Part shown: one piece after another, positions 33,425-42,411 of the stretch
Position numbering within the stretch: the stretch's first letter is position 1
How the letters are laid out: each line of letters opens with the position of its first letter
Assembly (NCBI GenBank): GCA_017521325.1
Contig: JAFXCV010000051.1
Location: forward strand, 17,978 to 81,977
Length of the DNA stretch: 64,000 nt
Source of the DNA: Oscillospiraceae bacterium
GTDB lineage: Bacteria > Bacillota > Clostridia > Oscillospirales > Ruminococcaceae
Reading direction: 5' to 3'
Position numbers and translations under genes: made by a program
The notes under the pieces: generated by a model
The model's input: only the letters and a program-made list of their open reading frames with translations
Databases searched by the model: none
What the model was told of the DNA's origin: nothing

Positions 33425-34152
33425 AACAAGAATTGAAAGCAGCAATGGGATATACAGCAGCATCCATCCTGCTGTTCCTGACGGAAATCGTCATCGGTAT
33501 CTACGGTCTGGGGATCGTGCGAAAATACATCGGTGATGTGCTGGTCGTGATGCTGCTGTACTGCATGATCCGAATTTTCACAAAGGCTCTGCCGAAAACG
33601 CTGCCGCTCTGGATGTTCGGCGTTGGCTGCATTGCAGAAATCATGCAGTATTTCCACCTGAGTGACCGTCTTGGATTTGAACGTGACAGCCTGCCTGCCA
33701 TCCTCATTGGAACAAGCGCAAGCTGGTGGGACGTGGTGAGCTACGCAGCCGGTGCAGCACTCATCTATGCGGCAATGCTTTTGCTGCATGGAGTTTCCAA
33801 AATACCGCAGAAAATCCGAAACACCGTATGCACCATCGGCGTAATTGCATTGACGGCAGGTACTGTGGGCTGGTGGGCGCAGATGGCATACACCTATCGC
33901 TTTGATTTTGATCCCGACTGGATGCTGGGAAGGTCATTGACTGCCGTACAGAAACGCTATGTGCGCTATGATGCACAGGAACGCAGAAACGATACGCTCG
34001 AAGAACAGGGCTATGTGTTCATCGGGCAGGACTGTTATTTCCATGATGTGATCAGCAGTGCCGGAAATTTCTACTATCTCTACTATGTAAAATGCAACGA
34101 AAAGAATATTGTCACCGATGTACAAATTATCGACACCGGAATAGGAGGATAA
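33421..34152 (+). CDS. DUF2809 family membrane protein with C-terminal extension
   Basis: A 243-aa protein. Residues ~1-120 form a four-helix membrane region resembling DUF2809 (RKYIGDVLVVMLLYCMIRI, then WWDVVSYAAGAALIY). A fifth helix and a ~95-residue soluble C-terminal part (RFDFDPDWMLGRSLTAVQ) follow. Unknown function. The start lies in the third, partial repeat copy and keeps GAGG 8 nt before ATG. Confidence 0.78.
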   Translation: MKQELKAAMGYTAASILLFLTEIVIGIYGLGIVRKYIGDVLVVMLLYCMIRIFTKALPKTLPLWMFGVGCIAEIMQYFHLSDRLGFERDSLPAILIGTSASWWDVVSYAAGAALIYAAMLLLHGVSKIPQKIRNTVCTIGVIALTAGTVGWWAQMAYTYRFDFDPDWMLGRSLTAVQKRYVRYDAQERRNDTLEEQGYVFIGQDCYFHDVISSAGNFYYLYYVKCNEKNIVTDVQIIDTGIGG

Positions 34153-34155
34153 ACC

Positions 34156-34527
34156 ATGAAAAAAGCAATTAAAATTACCGCAATTACACTTGGAATTCTG
34201 TTCACGCTCTTTGCAGCCTACTGCATCTGGGGAGCATTTGACTATGTAAACAGAGTGCCCAAGATCGAACCTCTCTCCCCCGTTCGGACAGAGATCGGAT
34301 CCACCTTGCAGATCGACGATCTTGTAAAGATTCAATGCGGCGGTGATTATACCACCAAAATGAGACTGAGTGACGTGGAAAATACCTATGATGCAAAGAT
34401 CGCTGAAGATGGACAGTCTATTTATGTGGGCGGTAACGAAGGAACGCTTATGGTCCTCGTCCAAGCGTACGGAAGCGAACCGACCGGCGCAGAGGTTGAG
34501 GTGATCGTATACAAGACTGAAAGCTAA
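34156..34527 (+). CDS. Hypothetical single-helix membrane protein
   Basis: A 123-aa protein with one N-terminal helix (~6-28) and a ~90-residue beta-rich external domain (LQIDDLVKIQCGGDY, YVGGNEGTLMVLVQ) that could be an immunoglobulin-like fold. No family recognised. AGGAGG lies just upstream; 3 bp from the DUF2809 stop, so it is in the same transcript. Confidence 0.65.
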   Translation: MKKAIKITAITLGILFTLFAAYCIWGAFDYVNRVPKIEPLSPVRTEIGSTLQIDDLVKIQCGGDYTTKMRLSDVENTYDAKIAEDGQSIYVGGNEGTLMVLVQAYGSEPTGAEVEVIVYKTES

Positions 34528-34552
34528 GATTTCAAGTGAAAGGAAACATCGT

Positions 34553-34846
34553 ATGCCCAATGCCATGGTTTATGCGGCAGTGACGCCCATCTGTATTCTT
34601 TATGTGTTGTTCTTTGTGTCCCAGTTCCCGTATTTTCTGGGCGGGTTTACCGGAGAACTTGCAGAGGGCTTCACCTATGCCGAATACGCTCGTAAAGGAT
34701 TCTTTGAACTGTGTGCCGTCTGCTGCATCAACTTCGCCGTGATCGGGATCATGAGTTTTATGGCAAAACAATGCAGCGAGGATTTTTACCAGCCCCTCAA
34801 TCTCTCCGCATGGCTGATCTTAGCAAACGGAGGCGCATCCAAATGA
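34553..34846 (+). pseudogene. C-terminal remnant of a DUF4173 (DUF4153-type) membrane protein
   Basis: A 97-aa fragment. LGGFTGELAEGFTYAEYARKGFFEL is the hallmark of the C-terminal part of DUF4173 proteins, which are several hundred residues with many helices. Only about two helices remain and nothing of the rest is found upstream, where another gene ends 25 bp away. It retains an RBS (AAAGGA) and overlaps the next gene by 4 bp, so it may still be translated. Confidence 0.7.
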
Positions 34847-35769
34847 ATCCGTTCTCCTATTCAAACGACAACAAACGTTACCACACGCTTTATTACCACA
34901 ATCTGAAAATCTTTGGCGGCAGAGTCTACAAAGCGGTGCTCAACGGCGGCTTTACCTGTCCGAATATCGACGGAACAAAGGGATTCGGCGGCTGTGCCTT
35001 CTGTGACGGCGGCAGCGGTGCATTCACGCATCCTGCCCCTCTTGAAGAACAGCTCCGCCTTGAAATGGAACGCATCCGCAGGCGCAGTCCCGATGCAAAA
35101 GCAATTGCCTATTTTCAGGTGCATACGAACACCTATGCACCCGTATCCCGCCTGAAAGAGTGCTACGAAGCCGCCCTTTCCCATCCCGACATCATCGGAA
35201 TTTCCATCGGCACTCGTCCCGATTGCCTGCCCGACGAAGTGCTGGAATACCTCTCCGATCTCAATCGCCGCACCCATCTGACGGTGGAACTCGGTGTACA
35301 GACGGTGCATGACCGCACGGCGGAGGATTTCGGGCGAGGGTATGACTTTGCGGAATTTCTCAGAAGCTACCAAAAATTGCAGGCACTCGGCATCCGTACC
35401 TGCCTGCACATCATCAACGGTCTGCCCCATGAAAGCATGGAGGATATGCTGCAAACGGCTGAAATTCTCGGAAAACTCCGTCCGCAGGCAGTGAAGATAC
35501 AGCTTCTGCACATTCTGGAGGGAACACGTTTTGCGCAGCGTTACCGTGACGGAGAGATCATTCCCATGACACAGGATGCCTACATTGAAACCGTTGTTCG
35601 TCAGCTTGAATTCTTCCCCCCCGAAACCGTGATAGAACGTGTCACGGGCGACGGCGAAAAGGCAAAGCTGCTTGCTCCCCTCTGGAGTATGGATAAGATT
35701 TCCACGCTCGGGGGAATCGACAAGATGCAAAAGGAAATGGACAGCTATCAAGGGAAACTGTTTGGATAG
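34843..35769 (+). CDS. TIGR01212 family radical SAM protein (YhcC-like)
   Basis: A 308-aa radical SAM protein. The cluster motif is CPNIDGTKGFGGCAFC, with an extended first spacing as in the YhcC/TIGR01212 family, and GTRPDCLPDEVLEYL follows. The C-terminal end (VIERVTGDGEKAKLLAPLW) is family-specific. The reaction is not known to me; Elp3-like relatives act on RNA. ATG 34843 follows GGAGG and overlaps the preceding stop (ATGA). Longer frames upstream are overlap with the DUF4173 remnant. Confidence 0.9.
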   Translation: MNPFSYSNDNKRYHTLYYHNLKIFGGRVYKAVLNGGFTCPNIDGTKGFGGCAFCDGGSGAFTHPAPLEEQLRLEMERIRRRSPDAKAIAYFQVHTNTYAPVSRLKECYEAALSHPDIIGISIGTRPDCLPDEVLEYLSDLNRRTHLTVELGVQTVHDRTAEDFGRGYDFAEFLRSYQKLQALGIRTCLHIINGLPHESMEDMLQTAEILGKLRPQAVKIQLLHILEGTRFAQRYRDGEIIPMTQDAYIETVVRQLEFFPPETVIERVTGDGEKAKLLAPLWSMDKISTLGGIDKMQKEMDSYQGKLFG

Positions 35770-35771
35770 AA

Positions 35772-35804
35772 AAATTCCCCATCGTCATGGACGATGGGGA
35801 ATTT
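35772..35804. terminator. Bidirectional terminator, TIGR01212 gene and GH26 gene
   Basis: A perfect 15-bp stem (35772-35786 with 35790-35804, loop ATG). TTTTTC follows on the minus strand and TTGTGTTG on the plus strand. Confidence 0.88.
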
Positions 35805-35820
35805 GTGTTGTATTCGATGA

Positions 35821-37698
35821 TTATTTCACCGGAAGCGTATCAATGAGCTTCACAAGGAATTTCATAATATTGAGAGAATCCTGTGCCGTGGGCTTGTTAT
35901 CGCCATCCACATCCGCATTGAGCTTTCCCTGCGCCGTGAGCGTTCCGCTGCCAAGCAGTGATCTGTTCAGCATGATAATATCCAGAATATCCACGCTGCC
36001 GCTGCAGTCCGCATCACCGTACAGCACCTTGCCGTCGGGCGCATCCGTGGGCTTAACTTCTGTGGGCTTTTCCTCCGTGGGCTTAGCTTCGGTGGGTTTG
36101 GTTTCCGTGGGCTTTTCGTCCTCACCGGAATCGGAAATCGGATAGCTCTTCAGATCCGGCAGTTCATCAAGGGTAATGCAGTACTCGCTCTGGTACAGCT
36201 CCTTCACATTCTCCTTGGGATTGTTCTGCTCGCTTGTCAGATAATTCATATACCACGGGCAGAAATACAGCCATGCCGCCTTGTCGTTCACCAGATTTTC
36301 CAGTGATGGAATGGAATCATTCTCGGTCATTGCAACCATCTTTTCACCGTCCGTACTCTGCACCAGTGTGTAGAACGTGGAAGCAATGGAGCTGAGATTC
36401 GGCTTGCCGTCCACAGCATTGTACTTGTCATAGCCGATCATGTCCACAACGTCATCACCCGGATACCAGTTTGCGGAGGTTTCAAAAGTGCCGCCCGTCC
36501 ACTGCCAGATGAGGTTGTCAAGTCCATAGACATTCGTCAGCTGGTCGTACAGCAGATGATACAGCTTCTTGCAGGGCTCCGGTCCCTCGGCACCCCACCA
36601 GAACCAGCCACCCTCGGCTTCGTGCAGGGGACGCCAGAGAATCGGCACGTCCGCATCCTCAAGCTTCTGCAGTTCTCCTGCAATCAGCTCGATATCCTGC
36701 ATAATTTTCTCGTTTTCCCATGTTCCCTCCGTCACGGCATTGGTAACGCTGAAGGTGGTAAAGGGCGTATTTCCGGTGGATTCCACATAGAACGCCGCAT
36801 CCGAGCTGCCTTTCTCTGTGGGAACATTCCAGTGCCAGCTGACAGTAACGATGCCGCCGTATTTATTCACCCACTCAATACAGCGTTCGGGTGCATTATC
36901 ACGCCACTCAAAAGTGGTATTATATGCAAGGAAGTCAATGCCACGGATAGCGGGCTGCTTTCCTGTCAGATCCATCAGGTACTCAAATTCCGCTTCGTTA
37001 TCCTTAATATAAGTATCGGGATCGTTCCACTGGTTGTAGTTGTGGGAACCGCAGTATTCCTGCTGACCGGAAATGATATGCTTGCCATACTGATCGCACA
37101 GATAATTATAAAGACGCTTTGCAGAATCCGATGCGTTGGGATTCGACAGCTTGCGTGTGGGAGAAAGATTGGTCAGACTCTCATCCGCAGGCTTGATGGT
37201 CAGGTAATCATAATACGCATAGCCCCAGTATGCCTTGAGTTCAATAGTGTTCTTGCCTTCCTTGAGCATCACAACACCGCCGGAGGTTTCTGAAAATTCC
37301 AGATTGTGCGGAAAACACACCTCACCCTGATTGACGCCGTTGACATTCAGATATTGGATCTTCTTGTTCGGGTCGCTCGGCTCGCAGTAACAGATGGACA
37401 GCTCATACAGGCCATCCGCAGGCACTGTCACATCCACGCTGATGCTTGTCCCCTTCTGCTCGAGGTAGGCAAAGCCATCCCCCGAAAATCCCGTCATGTC
37501 GTAATCCTCGCCCGTGCCGTCCTCGGCAGTATTGCCCTTCCAGCCCTCGGTGTGAAGCTTGCCGCCTGTGATGGTTCCGTCCTCAAACTCATACTTTTGC
37601 AGCTCTTCCGCACTGACTCCCGTGGGAAGTGCAGCCGCAGGTGCTGCCAGCGCCGCTGCAAGCAGCAGCGATAACGCCGATTTCATTCTCTGTTTCAT
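35821..37698 (-). CDS. Secreted GH26 beta-mannanase with CBM35-like and dockerin modules
   Basis: A 625-aa exported enzyme for mannan hydrolysis. A signal peptide covers ~1-30. A CBM35-like beta-sandwich (~35-170, KYEFEDGTITGG to AYYDYLTI) likely binds mannan or uronates. The GH26 domain (~190-515) has acid/base Glu360 (RPLHEAEGGWFWWG) and nucleophile Glu459 (AMTENDS). A KPTE repeat linker (~529-552) leads to a type I dockerin (~560-620, GDADCSGSVDILDIIMLNRS and ADVDGDNKPTAQDSLNIMK). It should assemble on a cohesin scaffold. Confidence 0.93.
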   Translation of the reverse strand: MKQRMKSALSLLLAAALAAPAAALPTGVSAEELQKYEFEDGTITGGKLHTEGWKGNTAEDGTGEDYDMTGFSGDGFAYLEQKGTSISVDVTVPADGLYELSICYCEPSDPNKKIQYLNVNGVNQGEVCFPHNLEFSETSGGVVMLKEGKNTIELKAYWGYAYYDYLTIKPADESLTNLSPTRKLSNPNASDSAKRLYNYLCDQYGKHIISGQQEYCGSHNYNQWNDPDTYIKDNEAEFEYLMDLTGKQPAIRGIDFLAYNTTFEWRDNAPERCIEWVNKYGGIVTVSWHWNVPTEKGSSDAAFYVESTGNTPFTTFSVTNAVTEGTWENEKIMQDIELIAGELQKLEDADVPILWRPLHEAEGGWFWWGAEGPEPCKKLYHLLYDQLTNVYGLDNLIWQWTGGTFETSANWYPGDDVVDMIGYDKYNAVDGKPNLSSIASTFYTLVQSTDGEKMVAMTENDSIPSLENLVNDKAAWLYFCPWYMNYLTSEQNNPKENVKELYQSEYCITLDELPDLKSYPISDSGEDEKPTETKPTEAKPTEEKPTEVKPTDAPDGKVLYGDADCSGSVDILDIIMLNRSLLGSGTLTAQGKLNADVDGDNKPTAQDSLNIMKFLVKLIDTLPVK

Positions 37699-37750
37699 TC
37701 TGACTCCTCCATTCCTGTATTTTTAAGTAAAAAAAGCTAACTGTACCTTA

Positions 37751-37779
37751 ATTATAGCACACTATTATACTAATTACAA
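37751..37779 (-). promoter_or_regulatory. GH26 promoter
   Basis: TTGTAA (37774-37779), 17 bp, TATAAT (37751-37756) on the minus strand. Confidence 0.65.
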
Positions 37780-37883
37780 GTGTTTGCAAAAAAATTAACA
37801 GTTCGTATATAAATTTCCATATGGTAGAAGGTGCAGATGCCCCACCAAAAAGGCAGGGCATCTGCAATAAAAATAAGGAGGGA

Positions 37884-40121
37884 TTATACCATCACATTGG
37901 TCAGAAGGCGGATTTTGCCGTTTTCCGCAGTCACAAAGACGCTGTCGCCTGCATGAAGCTCACCGCACAGCCACATTTTTGAAAGGGGATTTTCCACCTC
38001 ACGGGTAATAAACCGGCGGATGGGGCGTGCGCCGTATTCTCTGGTTTCACCGCATGCAGCCGCAGCCTGTGCAGCCTCCTGCGCAATTGTCAGCGTCAGG
38101 CCCATGGCGGCCGCCCGTTCACAGACCAGTTCCATCTGCCGTCCTGCGATAACGGCAAGACTCTGCGCACTCAGTCGCTCAAAGGTGAGAATTTCATCCA
38201 TGCGATTGAGAAGCTCCGGCGGCAATGCACGGCGCAGTGCTTCAGGTGCCTGCATCTGCGCTGCGGTCTGTGTAAAACCGAGGCTGCTGCGCATTTCATG
38301 CATGCCGATATTAGAGGTCATGAAGATCAGGCAGTTTCGCAGGCTGATCTTTCTGCCGGTGCTGTCGGTGATGATGCCATCCTCCAGCATCTGCAACAGG
38401 ATGTGCAGCACATCCGGATGCGCCTTTTCAATCTCGTCAAACAGTACCACACTGCACGGACGGCGGCGCAGATGCGCACAGAATCGGGTTTCCTCCTCAT
38501 GTCCCACATAACCGGGCGGTGCGCCGATGAGCTTTGCAACGGCGTGCGGCTCCATATACTCCGACATATCCACCGTCAGAAGGGATTTCTCCGAACCATG
38601 CAGACACCTTGCCAGCGCTCTGACAAGCCCTGTCTTGCCGACTCCCGTGGGACCGAGCAGCAGAAAGGAACCCACAGGGCGTTTGCAGTCACGCAATCCG
38701 CTGCCTGCACGGCATACAGCATCTGACAGACGCTCGATGACCGTATCGTGTCCGATGATTTCAGCTGCAAGCTGCTTTCGCAGGAGCAGGAGCCGTTCCT
38801 GCTCGGCGGCAGTCATCTGCTGCAAGGGGATTCCCGTGCGTACTGCCGCAATGACGGCTACATCCTCTGCTGTGACGACGGCGGACGGTGATCCGCCACG
38901 CATGGATGCCCTTGCGCATGCTTCATCGAGTAAATCAATTGCTTTATCGGGGAAGCTTTTTTCACTGATATACTTATCCGAGAGCTTTACGCAGACCTCC
39001 GGCACCTCATCGGAAATGGAAACGCCGTGGAAGCTTCCATAGCTGCTGCGCAGACCCTGCAAAATCGAAAGCGTCTGTTCCGCTGTCGGCTCTGCGATTT
39101 CCACCGACTGGAAACGCCTTGCAAGCGCACCATCCTTTTCAATGCTTGCTCGGTACTCATAGGGAGTCGTTGCACCGATGATGCGAAGGTCGCCCCTTGC
39201 AAGTCCGGGTTTCAGCATATTTGCCGCATCAATTGCACCCTCCGCTGCACCTGCCCCGACGATGGTGTGCAGTTCATCTATAAAGAGGATGATCCTGCTG
39301 CTCCCTGTCACTTCATCCACGCAGGCACGGATGCGCTCCTCAAAATCGCCACGGTACTTTGCACCTGCAAGGAGGGATCCTAAATCGAGAGAGAAAATGA
39401 ACATCCCCCGCAGATGCTCGGGAACCTGTCCCCTCGCAAAACGCTGCGCAACCCCCTGCACGATGGCAGTCTTTCCGACGCCGGGATCGCCAATGAGGCA
39501 TGGATTATTCTTGCTGCGGCGTGAAAGAATCTGCATGACCCTGTCGATTTCCTCTTCCCTGCCGATAAGGGGATCCTGCAGCTGCTCGGGGGATGCCATG
39601 AGCCTTCCGTAGCGGAAGAGGTTGGGGAATTCCTTTGCGGAGGGAACCGTCGGCATCACAGCATGGGGAATCGGCTTTCCCGTACATGCGGAGGCAATTG
39701 CATCCGTATCCGCACCGAGCGATTCCAGGAGCTGCACTGCCGCACAATTTTCATCCTTCAAAAGTGCCAGAAGAAGCCACTGGGTATCGGTTTCGACACT
39801 GCCGCCTGCATCTGCCAGCTCCTGTGCATTGCGGAACATCCGATGCAGCGCAGGTGTCATGCAGCGATAGCCCGGAGAGGTCTTGATGCCCTTTCCGACC
39901 GTCAGCACGATCCGTTCATACAGCACATGCTCGGTAATTCCGGAGGAAACCAGAATTTCAGCTGCGGTATTTGGCTGCTGATGCAGAAGTCCGAGCAGAA
40001 AATGCTCCGTCCCGACATAGGTATGCCCCAGTTCCCCTGCAAGGAACATGGCAGCGTCAAGTGAAAGCACGGCGCTTTCGGAAAATCGGTCAATATTGTA
40101 GTTTTCTGTATTTCTGGGCAA
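37884..40121 (-). CDS. clpC: Clp protease ATPase subunit, ClpC-like without the M/UVR domain
   Basis: A 745-aa Hsp100 unfoldase. An N-terminal Clp_N double repeat (~15-150) precedes AAA1 (Walker A GDPGVGKT ~211-218) and AAA2 (GPTGVGKT). RSSLGFT in AAA2 is a likely ClpP-docking loop. Between them the usual ~60-residue coiled M domain with UVR is missing: LDEACARASMRGG runs straight into SAVVTAEDVAV. Start TTG 40121 follows AAGGAGG by 9 nt; an ATG at 40172 has no RBS. I see no CtsR box. The symbol marks family only. Confidence 0.85.
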   Translation of the reverse strand: MPRNTENYNIDRFSESAVLSLDAAMFLAGELGHTYVGTEHFLLGLLHQQPNTAAEILVSSGITEHVLYERIVLTVGKGIKTSPGYRCMTPALHRMFRNAQELADAGGSVETDTQWLLLALLKDENCAAVQLLESLGADTDAIASACTGKPIPHAVMPTVPSAKEFPNLFRYGRLMASPEQLQDPLIGREEEIDRVMQILSRRSKNNPCLIGDPGVGKTAIVQGVAQRFARGQVPEHLRGMFIFSLDLGSLLAGAKYRGDFEERIRACVDEVTGSSRIILFIDELHTIVGAGAAEGAIDAANMLKPGLARGDLRIIGATTPYEYRASIEKDGALARRFQSVEIAEPTAEQTLSILQGLRSSYGSFHGVSISDEVPEVCVKLSDKYISEKSFPDKAIDLLDEACARASMRGGSPSAVVTAEDVAVIAAVRTGIPLQQMTAAEQERLLLLRKQLAAEIIGHDTVIERLSDAVCRAGSGLRDCKRPVGSFLLLGPTGVGKTGLVRALARCLHGSEKSLLTVDMSEYMEPHAVAKLIGAPPGYVGHEEETRFCAHLRRRPCSVVLFDEIEKAHPDVLHILLQMLEDGIITDSTGRKISLRNCLIFMTSNIGMHEMRSSLGFTQTAAQMQAPEALRRALPPELLNRMDEILTFERLSAQSLAVIAGRQMELVCERAAAMGLTLTIAQEAAQAAAACGETREYGARPIRRFITREVENPLSKMWLCGELHAGDSVFVTAENGKIRLLTNVMV

Positions 40122-40375
40122 GCTGCTCCGCCTCCTTAGTATAATATACAAATACATACAGAGAAGTTTCATTCAATACTTCCGTAACATAGTATAGCAT
40201 ATTTTTCCTGCAATATTTGTCGAGAGAGAAACGCTGTGCAATTCTTTTCGATGGGGCAGATATTTTTTGACAAAAGTGCTGCACACATTTTCGCATCCGA
40301 CATAGTATGTAATATGGAACGGCTCAAGAGAGCAGAAAGTTCCAAATACTATATTTTTTAAGGAGTGCTTGATTT

Positions 40376-40513
40376 ATGAACTGTGGATGCTTTGAGGGTA
40401 ACAACTGCTGCTGGATTATCGTACTGATCATTCTCTTCTGGCTGTTCTGCGGCAATGGCTGCGGCAACAACTCTGTAGCTAACACCTGCGGCTGCGGCAA
40501 TTCCTGCTGCTAA
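40376..40513 (+). CDS. 45-aa cysteine-rich membrane miniprotein
   Basis: The peptide begins MNCGCFEGNNCCWIIVLIIL and has ten Cys in 45 residues around one hydrophobic helix (WIIVLIILFWLF); it ends CGCGNSCC. It resembles the short high-cysteine proteins of Clostridia that databases call chorion-class-like, and the YjcZ-type sporulation miniproteins. AAGGAG (40360-40365) precedes ATG. A -10 like CATAGTAT (40301) with AC about 16 bp upstream loosely resembles a SigK promoter. The function is unknown. Confidence 0.8.
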   Translation: MNCGCFEGNNCCWIIVLIILFWLFCGNGCGNNSVANTCGCGNSCC

Positions 40514-40528
40514 TTTCCCCGCAAACAT

Positions 40529-40564
40529 GAAGCAGCCCCGCCAATCGGCGGGGCTGCTTCTTTT
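40529..40564. terminator. Strong bidirectional terminator
   Basis: A 14-bp perfect stem (GAAGCAGCCCCGCC 40529-40542, complement 40547-40560, loop AATC) followed by TTTT on the plus strand. Confidence 0.9.
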
Positions 40565-40569
40565 ACATA

Positions 40570-41655
40570 TTATTCCTCAGTTTTCACATGCTCCTGCACG
40601 TTTCCGCATTTGTAGCAGAACTTTGCATCGGGATTGACCAGCGGCTGACCGCAGTTGCGGCAGAACTTCCGCTGCGCCTGTTCCTCGGCTTCTTCCACGG
40701 GCTGCGGTGCTTCTTCTGCGGCAGTATTCTTGGCTTCACCGAAGAAGCCGTCATAGATCTCCTCCTGCTGCTCCGAAGACGCTGCGGCTGTCTGCGGCTT
40801 CTTTCTGCCCGATGTGATCAGATTGCAGAGAATGCCGATTCCAAAAATCACTGCAGCGGCAAGAATTCCCAGCACATAAACGCCTATTGCCTCATAAAGG
40901 AAATTATCCGCCCTGCCAAACACGGGGAGCTTGACGGCAACGATGATATCCGACAAAATCGAGAGCGCCGTCATCAGAACACTCGGGATGAACACCGCAA
41001 CGCCGTAGGTTTTAAATGCCTTTCCAGCGGAAACTGTACTGCGGACATGGATGACGATCATCCAGACCAGAAGTGCAAGCAGCAGCACCCCCAGCACGAT
41101 CGGCAGCCAGATGGAAAGCACTGCCTTTACTGCAAAAGCCTTCACGCCCTTGTGCATGGTATCCGCAGCAGCGGCATTCCATTCCTCCACCATGTCCGAC
41201 ATGCTTTCACGCAGCTTCTGCTTGTCGGGTTCAAGGAACCGAAGCCCCGTTTCCTCAAGGATCAGTTCCTCGTTTTCCTCAATGAGTCTTACAAATTCGT
41301 CCGCCGAAACCGTCGGGAATTCGCCGCCCTCACGCAGATAGGTGTTGTAGCGTTCCGTAAGCTCTGCGGTAAATTCGGAGAACGTCCCCTCTTTCATGAC
41401 CTTTTCCACGCTCTCAAGGCTCACACGCTCGTCCTGAATAAAGTACTTGTGCACATATTCCGCCATCGTCGCCCCGTCAACAGGAATTCTCGCAAGCTCC
41501 ACCTGTCCGACAGCCGTCGGAAGGCTTTCCTCCTGCACCATGGTACGCAGATTGAGCGATACCATCAGCGCAAGACTTAGCACCATTGTCAGCACAAAGC
41601 ACAGAATTGTGAGCAGGACAAACTTGGGCTTGCCGTATTTCTTTTTATTTTTCAT
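40570..41655 (-). CDS. Membrane protein with C-terminal zinc ribbon
   Basis: A 361-aa protein. One N-terminal helix (~13-34), an external helical domain (~45-170), then about three more helices (~175-280) and a cytoplasmic tail ending in a zinc ribbon (FCRNCGQPLVNPDAKFCYKC). The function is unknown. ATG 41655 lies 7 nt from GGAGG; ATG 41658 only 4 nt. Confidence 0.72.
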   Translation of the reverse strand: MKNKKKYGKPKFVLLTILCFVLTMVLSLALMVSLNLRTMVQEESLPTAVGQVELARIPVDGATMAEYVHKYFIQDERVSLESVEKVMKEGTFSEFTAELTERYNTYLREGGEFPTVSADEFVRLIEENEELILEETGLRFLEPDKQKLRESMSDMVEEWNAAAADTMHKGVKAFAVKAVLSIWLPIVLGVLLLALLVWMIVIHVRSTVSAGKAFKTYGVAVFIPSVLMTALSILSDIIVAVKLPVFGRADNFLYEAIGVYVLGILAAAVIFGIGILCNLITSGRKKPQTAAASSEQQEEIYDGFFGEAKNTAAEEAPQPVEEAEEQAQRKFCRNCGQPLVNPDAKFCYKCGNVQEHVKTEE

Positions 41656-41682
41656 CATAAATCCTCCATTCTATGGGGTTTC

Positions 41683-42408
41683 TTACTTCTTCTGCCCCTT
41701 CATCGTCAGTCCGATTCTCTTGCGCTTGACATCCACTTCCATGACCGTCACTTGTACCACATCGCCGACCTTGACGGCTTCCAGCGGATGCTTGATGTAG
41801 CGGTCACAGATCTGAGAAATATGCACAAGTCCGTCCTCATGCACGCCGATGTCCACAAAGCAGCCAAAATCCACAATATTGCGCACGGTACCCATCATCT
41901 GCATGCCGGGCTTGAGGTCGGATATCTCCATGACGCTTCCGCTGCGCAGCAAAGGCGGCGGCAGAAGATCACGGGGGTCACGTCCGGGCTTCTGTAGCTC
42001 GGATACCATATCATTGAGCGTATAGCTGCCGATGTTCAGTTCTTTTGCAAGTGTGGAACTGCCTGTTTTCTTCACCTGCTCGGCAAGCCCCGAGAGCTTG
42101 CCGCCTGCGGCATCCTGCAACGAATAGCCGAATCTTTGCAGCAGCGCCTGCGCCGCATCATAGCTTTCGGGATGCACGGCGGTATTGTCCAGCGGCTGTG
42201 TGCCGCCGATGATGCGCAGAAAGCCTGCGCACTGCTCAAATGCCTTCGGACCGAGCTTCGGCACCTTCAGAAGCTGGCGGCGGTTTGTAAATGCACCGTT
42301 TTCCTCTCGGTATTTTACAATATTCTTCGCAACCGCACTGCTGATGCCTGCAATATGGGAGAGAAGCGGTGCGGATGCGGTATTCACATCCACGCCCACG
42401 GCATTCAC
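41683..42408 (-). CDS. tex: Tex, C-terminal part (HhH and S1 domains) after an in-frame stop
   Basis: 241 residues continuing directly from the preceding Tex frame. NAVGVDVNTASAPLLSHIAG and the HhH2 helices (NIVKYREENGAFTNRRQLL) lie first; an S1 RNA-binding domain (KPGMQMMGTVRNIVDFGCFV) ends the protein. It is separated from the N-terminal part only by TAA (42412-42414) and one TGT codon. GTG 42408 has GGAG 6 nt upstream (GGAGTAATGTGTG), so it could be translated by reinitiation. Confidence 0.85.
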   Translation of the reverse strand: MNAVGVDVNTASAPLLSHIAGISSAVAKNIVKYREENGAFTNRRQLLKVPKLGPKAFEQCAGFLRIIGGTQPLDNTAVHPESYDAAQALLQRFGYSLQDAAGGKLSGLAEQVKKTGSSTLAKELNIGSYTLNDMVSELQKPGRDPRDLLPPPLLRSGSVMEISDLKPGMQMMGTVRNIVDFGCFVDIGVHEDGLVHISQICDRYIKHPLEAVKVGDVVQVTVMEVDVKRKRIGLTMKGQKK

Positions 42409-42411
42409 ACA

